Below, piece after piece: positions 1 to 4,768 of a DNA stretch of 5,801 nt (position 1 is the stretch's first letter; each line of letters opens with the position of its first letter). This DNA is from Planctomycetota bacterium. GTDB taxonomy: Bacteria; Planctomycetota; Planctomycetia; Pirellulales; Thermoguttaceae. The stretch spans positions 1 through 5,801 of the forward strand of contig JAEWUR010000663.1 in NCBI GenBank assembly GCA_023397045.1. The letters are read 5' to 3'. The position numbers and the translations under genes are program-made. The notes under the pieces are model-generated. The model searched no databases. It was not told where the DNA came from and was given only the letters and a program-made list of their open reading frames with translations.

Positions 1-547
1 CTTCGTATTTCTTTTGCGCGCCGGCCCAGTCGTCGCGTTTTTCGGCCAGCACCGCTTCGCCAAGTTGAAATTGCCGCTGAATCGTCTCCTTCCGCTTGGC
101 GTTGCCTTTGAACGCAACCAGCAGTTCCTCGCCCTTTTTCAGCATGGATTCCACCTTCACAAGGTCGCCGGCCTGCATCGCCATGTTCGCCAGCAACGCA
201 TACGGCTCGGGGTCGCCGGGGGCTTCCTTGATCGCCTCTTCCAATGCCCGGCCGCCTTCCTTCGGCATCTGCGATTGAAGAAACAGTTGGGCCATGATCA
301 CCTGGGGGTGCGGCATGTCGGGATTCTTTTTGGCCAACTCTCGCCAAAGCGTCAAGGAACCTTCGAAATCGTGGGCCTTGAACAGTGCGATCGCGTCATT
401 CTGCGGCTGGGCCTGCGACGCCTGTTTCGACGGCATCTCGAAACTCTGGTCGCCGGTGATCGGCTCGGCCGACACCCGTGTGGAATCGACAAACCCGAGA
501 GAAAGCAGAACCGTGAACAGGAAACCAACCGCCCATTTGTGCGACAT
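1..547 (-). CDS. Secreted tetratricopeptide-repeat protein, N-terminal part (runs off left edge)
   Basis: Reading the minus strand from the ATG at 547-545 gives 182 codons without a stop up to the window edge, so the C-terminus is missing. Residues 1-27 look like a Sec signal peptide: a short basic start (SHK), a hydrophobic core (residues 5-20, AVGFLFTVLLSLGFV) and a VSA cleavage motif before Glu28. After a Gln/Ser-rich linker (about 34-50) come helix-turn-helix repeats typical of TPRs, at about 51-79, 82-110, 113-143 and 160 onward. They include W/LxxLAKKNP, ALEEAIKEAPGDPEPYALLANMA and GDW-like positions. TPR proteins are protein-binding scaffolds, and a specific partner cannot be read from the sequence. 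It is transcribed divergently from the ABC operon, so no shared function is implied. The exported TPR call is fairly sure; the role is unknown. Confidence 0.85.
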   Translation of the reverse strand, partial: MSHKWAVGFLFTVLLSLGFVDSTRVSAEPITGDQSFEMPSKQASQAQPQNDAIALFKAHDFEGSLTLWRELAKKNPDMPHPQVIMAQLFLQSQMPKEGGRALEEAIKEAPGDPEPYALLANMAMQAGDLVKVESMLKKGEELLVAFKGNAKRKETIQRQFQLGEAVLAEKRDDWAGAQKKYE

Positions 548-603
548 AGCCCGAGAACTCCCGATAAGGTTACGTTACAAGGTCGGCGAACCCAACGCGC
601 CCC

Positions 604-633
604 ATTCTAACACCTCCGGCGGCGAAAAGACAA
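604..633 (-). promoter_or_regulatory. Possible sigma70-type promoter for the TPR gene
   Basis: Read on the minus strand, TTGTCT (633-628) and TAGAAT (609-604) are separated by 18 bases. The -10 box is a 5/6 match to consensus and the -35 box 4/6. The start codon is about 56 bases downstream. The only Shine-Dalgarno-like stretch is GGGAG at 562-558, ten bases from the ATG, which is weak. The arrangement is plausible but not strong. Confidence 0.3.
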
Positions 634-682
634 TCGCCGGCCACGGCAACGATCCCCCCCCCATAAACCATCGCGTCGGGCA

Positions 683-700
683 CGGCGGTTTTTACCGCCG
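683..700. repeat. Perfect 7-bp hairpin in the divergent intergenic region
   Basis: CGGCGGT (683-689) and ACCGCCG (694-700) pair perfectly around a TTTT loop. The hairpin sits upstream of the rightward -35 box and far upstream of the leftward promoter, so it cannot terminate either neighbouring gene. A run of nine C lies just to its left (654-662). Its role is unknown. It could be a protein-binding site or chance in GC-rich DNA. Confidence 0.35.
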
Positions 701-756
701 GCGGATCGGCCTTTCAGGGTTTTTTCAAGAATCCGGAAAATTCTGCGAAGAATCTC

Positions 757-785
757 TTGACGGGAGACGACAACTGTACTATGAT
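757..785 (+). promoter_or_regulatory. Promoter of the GntR-ABC operon
   Basis: TTGACG (757-762) and TATGAT (780-785) are separated by exactly 17 bases. Each box is a 5/6 match to the sigma70 consensus. Transcription would start near 791-793, about 20 bases before the GTG start codon of the repressor, leaving a short leader with a ribosome site. The -10 box lies inside the inverted repeat at 772-798, so a bound protein would block polymerase. Confidence 0.7.
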
Positions 786-798
786 AACTAATACAGTT
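772..798. promoter_or_regulatory. Inverted-repeat operator, probable site for the YtrA-type repressor
   Basis: AACTGTA (772-778) and TACAGTT (792-798) are perfect 7-base inverted arms around a 13-base centre. The TA/TA pair at 780-781 and 789-790 adds to the symmetry, giving a GTAcTA...TAaTAC core. GntR-superfamily dimers bind such palindromes with GT...AC half-sites, and YtrA-type members commonly repress their own operon. The site covers the -10 box and the expected transcription start of the operon whose first gene encodes a YtrA-type protein. Binding by that protein is inference. Confidence 0.65.
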
Positions 799-811
799 AG
801 CGAGGTGTCCC

Positions 812-1210
812 GTGCAATTCACTATCGATCCATCCAGCCGATTGCCGATCTTTCGGCAATTGGCCCACCAGATTCGCGAGGCCGTCGCACGCGGAAAACT
901 ACTGCCCGACGAGCGACTCCCCTCGGTGCGCGAGTTGTCGCGAACCGTGGTGGTCAATCCGAACACGGTTGCCCGAGTGTACACCGAACTGGAACGTGAA
1001 GGCATTTTGAACACGCGGCCGGGTCTGGGGGTTTTCGTCGCCCACCCCAAGGCCGAACTGACCCGAAAGGCCCGCAAAGATCGCTTGCAGGCGACGCTCG
1101 ACCAATTCCTGACCGAGGCCGTGCATCTCGGCTTCTCGGCCGAAGAGGTCGCCGCGATGGTATCCGAACGAGCCAAGCAGTTTCAGTGGAGCGAGAAGGA
1201 GAACAAATAA
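812..1210 (+). CDS. GntR-family transcriptional regulator, YtrA subfamily
   Basis: This 132-residue protein is the size expected for YtrA-type regulators, which have a winged helix and only a short helical tail for dimerisation. The winged helix spans about residues 10-78. It begins with PIFRQLAHQIREAVARGKL, contains the hallmark LPSVRELS (36-43) and the recognition-helix motif VNPNTVARVYTELEREG (48-64), and ends in the wing GLGVFVA. Residues 80-132 are charged and helical. The start is GTG at 812, preceded by GAGGTG (802-807) and about 20 bases after the predicted transcription start. It is the first gene of a four-gene operon, and its stop codon overlaps the next start (TAATG). The family normally represses the adjacent ABC transporter until a membrane- or antibiotic-related signal arrives. 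The signal here is unknown. Confidence 0.92.
   Translation: MQFTIDPSSRLPIFRQLAHQIREAVARGKLLPDERLPSVRELSRTVVVNPNTVARVYTELEREGILNTRPGLGVFVAHPKAELTRKARKDRLQATLDQFLTEAVHLGFSAEEVAAMVSERAKQFQWSEKENK
1196..1201 (+). promoter_or_regulatory. Ribosome binding site fixing the ATPase start at 1210
   Basis: AAGGAG lies eight bases before the ATG at 1210. This favours that start over the in-frame GTG at 1186, which would add eight residues from sequence inside the regulator gene. The ATG start also begins directly with the usual beta-strand ahead of NLTKYY. Confidence 0.75.
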
Positions 1211-2238
1211 TGCCCGACGTAATTGTCACGCAGAATTTGACGAAATACTACGACGACCACTGCGCGGTCAACGGCCTGAACTTGCGGGTTGCCCAGGGCA
1301 CGGTCTATGGCTTGCTGGGGCGAAACGGGGCAGGCAAGACCACGGCCATTCGAATGCTGCTGGGCATGGCGCATCCCAGTTACGGCCGGTCGGAACTTCT
1401 GGGCGAGGACTCGCTCGAACTCCGACCCGAAACCCGCGCGCGAATCGCCTATCTGGCCGAAGGCCATCCGTTGTATCGTTGGATGACGGTCGGGCAAGCG
1501 GTCGATTTCACCCGGGGATTCTACGAGCGCTGGAATCAACCGCTTCTGGAGCAGATTCTCGACCATTTCGAGCTTTCGCCGAAGCGTCGCATTCGCCGGC
1601 TCTCGCGAGGCCAGCAGGCCCAAGTGGCCTTGGCGCTGGCCGTGGCCACCGACCCGGAACTGCTGATCCTCGACGATCCCACTTTGGGGCTCGACACGGT
1701 CGTGCGGCGAGATTTTTTGGAATCGCTCATCCAGATCATCCAGCGGCGCGGTCGGACGATTCTCTTCAGCTCCCACATCCTCGGCGACGTCGAGCGCGTG
1801 GCCGACCGGATCGGGATCATGGTCGACGGCGTGCTCCGGGTAGACTGCCCGACCGACCATTTCAAGGAATCGGTCCGGAAAGTGGTTCTGGAATATGACG
1901 GCGTCCCGCCGGAGATGCCGGCCGCGCTGACCGGTCTCCCCTCTCCCATTTCAGGAGAGGGGCCGGCGACTGATCGTCTCCCCTCGCCCGAACCGGGAGA
2001 GGGGCCGGGGGTGAGGGCGTTTCCCGGCCTCGTAAGTTCGCGCCAAGTCGGCAACAAATGGGAATTCGTCTTGGTCGATTTCAGCGACCAGCATCGTCAA
2101 CTGCTCGAATCGCTTCGCCCGCACGGCATGGAAGTAATCGAATTCAACCTGGAAGACGCATTCATCGAGTACACGCGGGGGCGACGCCGCAGTCTGCCGA
2201 TCTTCGCCACCGAAACCGAGGAGGTGCAGCATGTTTAA
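1210..2238 (+). CDS. ABC transporter ATP-binding protein with an in-frame repeat insertion
   Basis: A 342-residue nucleotide-binding subunit that would power the permease encoded next. Visible motifs are the aromatic/A-loop region (NLTKYYDDHCAV, 9-20), Walker A GRNGAGKT (37-44), a Q-loop region reading YLAEGHPLYRWMTV without the usual Gln, signature LSRGQ (131-135), Walker B LLILD (151-155), D-loop LGLD and H-loop His189. The residue after Walker B is Asp156 where the catalytic Glu is usual (DDPT instead of DEPT). The core ends near residue 225. Residues 243-270 are encoded by two tandem copies of a 42-bp palindromic repeat. The remaining C-terminal accessory domain (about 274-342) ends in LEDAFIEYTRG, a motif common in drug/lantibiotic-type ABC-2 ATPases. 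The stop overlaps the permease start by eight bases. Substrate unknown. Confidence 0.93.
   Translation: MPDVIVTQNLTKYYDDHCAVNGLNLRVAQGTVYGLLGRNGAGKTTAIRMLLGMAHPSYGRSELLGEDSLELRPETRARIAYLAEGHPLYRWMTVGQAVDFTRGFYERWNQPLLEQILDHFELSPKRRIRRLSRGQQAQVALALAVATDPELLILDDPTLGLDTVVRRDFLESLIQIIQRRGRTILFSSHILGDVERVADRIGIMVDGVLRVDCPTDHFKESVRKVVLEYDGVPPEMPAALTGLPSPISGEGPATDRLPSPEPGEGPGVRAFPGLVSSRQVGNKWEFVLVDFSDQHRQLLESLRPHGMEVIEFNLEDAFIEYTRGRRRSLPIFATETEEVQHV
1936..2019. repeat. Two tandem 42-bp palindromic repeat units inside the ATPase gene
   Basis: Unit 1 (1936-1977) contains a perfect 9-bp hairpin: CCCCTCTCC at 1938-1946 pairs with GGAGAGGGG at 1954-1962 around a 7-base loop. Unit 2 (1978-2019) contains an 11-pair hairpin with one G/A mismatch, arms 1980-1990 and 1994-2004, loop AAC. 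The spacing is 42 bases, so both units keep frame and encode LPSPISGEGPATDR and LPSPEPGEGPGVRA. Read on the minus strand the sequence gives ALTPGPSPGSGEG, the familiar peptide of a dispersed REP-like repeat in many GC-rich genomes. That family identity is from memory and not from a search. Confidence 0.8.
2219..2224 (+). promoter_or_regulatory. Ribosome binding site of the permease gene, inside the ATPase gene
   Basis: AGGAGG is a near-perfect Shine-Dalgarno sequence six bases before the ATG at 2231. It lies within the last codons of the ATPase gene. Together with the 8-base gene overlap it points to translational coupling of ATPase and permease. Confidence 0.75.
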
Positions 2239-2881
2239 GGCAATGGCGATGAAGGAGTTACGGGAGTTGCGCGGAATCGCGCTGCTGGCCTTGGCCGCCT
2301 ACGCAATGCTCGTCGTCGTCGACTATTTGATGACGACGCGCTGGCATCCCGAGACGATTCCGTTCATCGGAGATGGTTTTTTCGTGTTCTATTGTTGGAT
2401 TACGCCCGTCGTGGCCGTTGTTTTGGGATTGCGGCAAACCTTGGGCGAGTCGATCGGGGGCACCTACCTGCTACTGTTCCACCGTCCGGCGACGCGGACG
2501 TGGCTGATCGGCGTGAAATTCTGCGTCGGATTGTCACTGTTCCTGCTCTGCGGAGCAGCGCCAATCGCGCTCTACGGCCTGCTGATGAGCGTGCCGGGCC
2601 TCCACGCGAGCCCTTTGCTCTGGGCGGCATCTACTCCGGATTGGCTGGCGCTGTGGGCGTTGACCGCGTTGTTTTTCGGGGCTTTTTTGACGGGCATTCG
2701 CCCAGGCCGATGGTTCGGCTCCCGGCTGCTGCCGCTGGCCGGCGCCACGCTGGCCGTCCTGATCGCGCATTCCGTCTACACCAGTCTCGGCAGCGTTGCG
2801 CTGGTGGTTTTCACCGTCTTCGTCGACGCCTGGTTGATCGCGGCGATCGTTTGGGTTGAACAGGTCCGCGACTATCCGTAA
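2231..2881 (+). CDS. ABC-2-type transporter permease, six membrane helices
   Basis: This 216-residue hydrophobic protein probably spans the inner membrane six times, with helices near residues 15-34, 49-67, 92-118, 136-155, 165-183 and 187-209. The N-terminus (MFKAMAMKELRELRG) is the short amphipathic entry helix typical of ABC-2 permeases, which usually starts with a K-E-hydrophobic-R pattern. The loop LFHRPATRTWLIGVKF (82-97) resembles the cytoplasmic coupling region that contacts the ATPase. With about six helices and one permease gene, the transporter would be a homodimer. It follows the ATPase with an 8-base overlap. The substrate cannot be read from the sequence. The call as the membrane partner of the ATPase is firm from context, though sequence motifs alone are weak. 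Confidence 0.85.
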   Translation: MFKAMAMKELRELRGIALLALAAYAMLVVVDYLMTTRWHPETIPFIGDGFFVFYCWITPVVAVVLGLRQTLGESIGGTYLLLFHRPATRTWLIGVKFCVGLSLFLLCGAAPIALYGLLMSVPGLHASPLLWAASTPDWLALWALTALFFGAFLTGIRPGRWFGSRLLPLAGATLAVLIAHSVYTSLGSVALVVFTVFVDAWLIAAIVWVEQVRDYP

Positions 2882-2905
2882 TCCTTTCAGAAGAAAAACA
2901 GTATC

Positions 2906-4327
2906 ATGAGACCGCGATACGGACGATTTCGATGCTTGGCTCTGGCAACCGTTCTGGCGTCGGGCGCCGGCCTGCTCTGGGGCATCTTCACCGTGATTCT
3001 GGCAGGAATCGCGCAGTTGGTGGTGTTCCTTCCAGATAATGCCGACGCCCCGACCCAGAATCTGGTCATCCTGAAAGACGGAACGCCCCTCGTCCAGACG
3101 GCCGAGAAACTCAACGTCGGCTATCGCACGCTCGATGGCAAGTCCTACGCCATAGCGGCGAATCCAGAATTCGAAAGCGGGATGCAACTCGACCGGCCCA
3201 TCGAAATAGAACGCCACAACGCAACGTCGTGGAGGAAACGGGTCATCCAAATTTCTCGGAAAGGCCCCGTCGCCTGGAGTTTCCTGAGCGACGGTCGATT
3301 GGAGGGGTGGAGCTATTTCGTCGGCTATGACCGAGAGACGAGATTGCTCGTCGGATTCATCGGACGCAATGGTTTTCAGACCGAGAAACCGCCACTGGAG
3401 GACCAATTCCCCGTCGATCGTCGGCTCGTCTCCGAATGCCGGGCGGTCGTCGTTCCCATTGTTACCTATTCGGATGCGACGGTGGACGCCAAATTCGATT
3501 TGTGGGCGACGGTCTATCTTCTGTCCGACGACGGATTAGTGAAGATCAACCTGGCCCAGCGCACGGCCAAGCTCGTCCGGAAGGACATCGCCTTCGTTTC
3601 CGCCGTAGCACAAAACGACACGATCGTGATCCGCACCCCGACGAGCATTCTGCGATTGAACGACAAGGGTGAGCAGATCGCGGAATACCCTCTGCCCGAC
3701 GCGCTTCTCAACGCGAGCGATCTGCATTTCCGTGAGCTTCCCGGCAAGGAAGTCCTGCTCTACGACGTGGCGAGTCAACCTTGTTCGCAACGGCCGCTTT
3801 TTGTTGGCACGGCGCGATTCGACAGTCTCGCGAACTTGTTCTGGTTTGACTCGACGGGCAAAACCGTTCGGAACGAACAGGTTCGTCTCGAGCGAAACGT
3901 GGTCCAGATGGGAGATCTTCCGGAAAAGCTAATGATCTCGGTCGTCGTTCCGAGTCCCGGCGCACTTGTCGGTTTCGTATCGTCGATACTATGGCAACGT
4001 TTCGAATTCGACCTGCCTCACATCCAATCGGCCATCGTCGAATGGTGGCCGGCGCTGGTGTTGACTCTCGCGATCAGTATTCTCTTCGCGTCGCTTTGCT
4101 ATCGTAGGCAGCGGAAGTATGGATTGCCATGGACGGGCATGTGGACGACGCTGGTGTTGGTTTTCGGAGCGCCGGCCTACCTCGGCTACCGTCTGCACTG
4201 CGAATGGCCGTCGCGGCTGCCGTGTCCGGGTTGCGGTCAGCGCGTTCCGCGTGACCGCGAGGCCTGTTTGGTCTGCGGCAAGAGCTTTCCCGCGCCGGCG
4301 CCGCTCGGAATCGAAGTCTTTGCGTGA
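2906..4327 (+). CDS. Membrane-anchored protein with large middle domain and C-terminal zinc ribbon, function unknown
   Basis: I do not recognise a characterised family for this 473-residue protein. A basic start (RPRYGRFR) precedes one long hydrophobic segment at about 10-42. Residues 45-375 form a soluble, beta-rich domain with short strand-turn units such as GLVKINLAQRTAKLV, NDTIVIRTPTSILRLNDKGEQ and LFWFDSTGKTV, which suggests a propeller-like fold. Two more helices follow (about 382-399 and 411-428), separated by a basic loop RRQRKYG. The end is a four-Cys zinc ribbon with Cys440, Cys443, Cys454 and Cys457 (CPGC-x10-CLVC). The gene begins 24 bases after the permease stop with only a weak AGAAG ribosome site, and it shares the operon's strand. 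It is therefore probably an accessory to the ABC transporter. That link rests on position only. Confidence 0.75.
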   Translation: MRPRYGRFRCLALATVLASGAGLLWGIFTVILAGIAQLVVFLPDNADAPTQNLVILKDGTPLVQTAEKLNVGYRTLDGKSYAIAANPEFESGMQLDRPIEIERHNATSWRKRVIQISRKGPVAWSFLSDGRLEGWSYFVGYDRETRLLVGFIGRNGFQTEKPPLEDQFPVDRRLVSECRAVVVPIVTYSDATVDAKFDLWATVYLLSDDGLVKINLAQRTAKLVRKDIAFVSAVAQNDTIVIRTPTSILRLNDKGEQIAEYPLPDALLNASDLHFRELPGKEVLLYDVASQPCSQRPLFVGTARFDSLANLFWFDSTGKTVRNEQVRLERNVVQMGDLPEKLMISVVVPSPGALVGFVSSILWQRFEFDLPHIQSAIVEWWPALVLTLAISILFASLCYRRQRKYGLPWTGMWTTLVLVFGAPAYLGYRLHCEWPSRLPCPGCGQRVPRDREACLVCGKSFPAPAPLGIEVFA

Positions 4328-4434
4328 CGGCCGGTCCGGAGACGACCCGTGCCGACTGCCGCGGTGCCTTGGTACACGGTGCCTACCCCACGACAATGCC
4401 GGTGGCGATGTCGTATGCAAGCCGTTGCGTTAGG

Positions 4435-4548
4435 AGCCTGTTGAGAAAGTCGGTTTCAGGGAGAGTTGAGTGCTACTGGCTCTGCCAGTGCCGTGAAAAC
4501 GGGCGGAGTTCAGCACTGGCAAAGCCAGTGGCACACTTTTTCAACAGG
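4435..4548. mobile_element. MITE-like palindromic element of about 114 bp
   Basis: The terminal arms CCTGTTGAGAAAGT (4437-4450) and, inverted, ACTTTTTCAACAGG (4535-4548) match at 13 of 14 positions. Inside are two hairpins, ACTGGC-TCT-GCCAGT (4475-4489) and CACTGGC-AAA-GCCAGTG (4514-4530). They are also complementary to one another, so the whole unit can fold as one long imperfect stem or as two small ones. It encodes no transposase. I cannot see a clear target-site duplication. The size, terminal arms and lack of coding fit a non-autonomous transposable element or a REP-like repeat. I believe related sequences are common in planctomycete genomes, but I could not check this. Confidence 0.65.
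4514..4541 (+). terminator. Possible rho-independent terminator formed by the palindromic element
   Basis: A perfect 7-bp stem, CACTGGC/GCCAGTG with loop AAA, is followed after six bases by TTTTT (4537-4541). The gap between stem and T-run is longer than ideal, so termination may be inefficient. It lies about 190 bases after the stop codon of the last operon gene, and I see no better terminator between them. Confidence 0.3.
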
Positions 4549-4660
4549 GTGTTCGGGCCAGTTTCGTCAATTGCCGCATGATCGCGTTGAACCTCACGCA
4601 GCCGGAAACCGAATCGCTCGGGCGGTCACAGGGCACTCGGCGACCCCATACCCCTGCGAC

Positions 4661-4688
4661 TTGACTTTCACCACCCGTCGGTTATAAA
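4661..4688 (+). promoter_or_regulatory. Putative promoter of the secreted beta-propeller gene
   Basis: TTGACT (4661-4666) and TATAAA (4683-4688) are separated by 16 bases. Each box is a 5/6 match to sigma70 consensus. A short inverted repeat, CCCGT (4674-4678) and ACGGG (4688-4692), brackets the -10 box and might bind a regulator. The leader would be about 75 bases long. Confidence 0.5.
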
Positions 4689-4768
4689 CGGGGTTGCATA
4701 CCCTCGAAAATATGGCTTCCGCCACGGACGCCCGATCGGTCCGGAAACCGCCACACCTAACGAGTCGG

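Larger units (their letters stand above)
4328..4768. other. Non-coding region between the operon and the secreted protein gene
   Basis: These 441 bases hold no convincing gene. Short open frames here have no ribosome site or recognisable product, and one of them reads through the palindromic element. The recognisable contents are that element (4435-4548), a promoter (4661-4688) and a possible terminator made by the element's right hairpin. The first 100 bases contain a short direct repeat, GGTGCC at 4364 and again near 4379, with no further structure seen. Confidence 0.7.

Noticed and set aside
14..610. A 198-codon plus-strand reading frame at the left end
   Set aside because: It is antisense to the TPR gene. 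The minus strand gives a signal peptide and clear TPR motifs, whereas this frame yields an Arg/His/Leu-rich product with no domain.
607..1176. A 189-codon minus-strand frame across the regulator gene
   Set aside because: It runs through the promoter and operator and antisense to the winged-helix gene, and its product is Ser/Arg-rich with no recognisable motif.
1186..1209. Upstream in-frame GTG start for the ATPase
   Set aside because: It would sit inside the regulator gene without its own ribosome site, whereas the ATG at 1210 has AAGGAG at ideal spacing.
1183..1860. A 225-codon minus-strand frame opposite the ATPase gene
   Set aside because: It is the antisense shadow of a gene with all ABC motifs. 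Long antisense frames are expected in GC-rich coding DNA.
1936..2019. CRISPR array or intrinsic terminator at the tandem hairpins
   Set aside because: There are only two units, with no unique spacers between identical repeats, and the hairpins lie inside an open reading frame without a T-run.
2534..3406. A 290-codon minus-strand frame spanning the permease and the zinc-ribbon gene
   Set aside because: It covers two plus-strand genes with good membrane helices and the gap between them. The product is Arg/Gln/Glu-rich and lacks any family features.
4360..4390. Possible terminator right after the last operon gene, around the two GGTGCC copies
   Set aside because: The copies are direct repeats and not inverted, so they form no stem, and no T-run follows.
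4324..4581. A short plus-strand frame after the operon
   Set aside because: It reads through the palindromic element, starts inside the end of the previous gene and has no ribosome site or domain.
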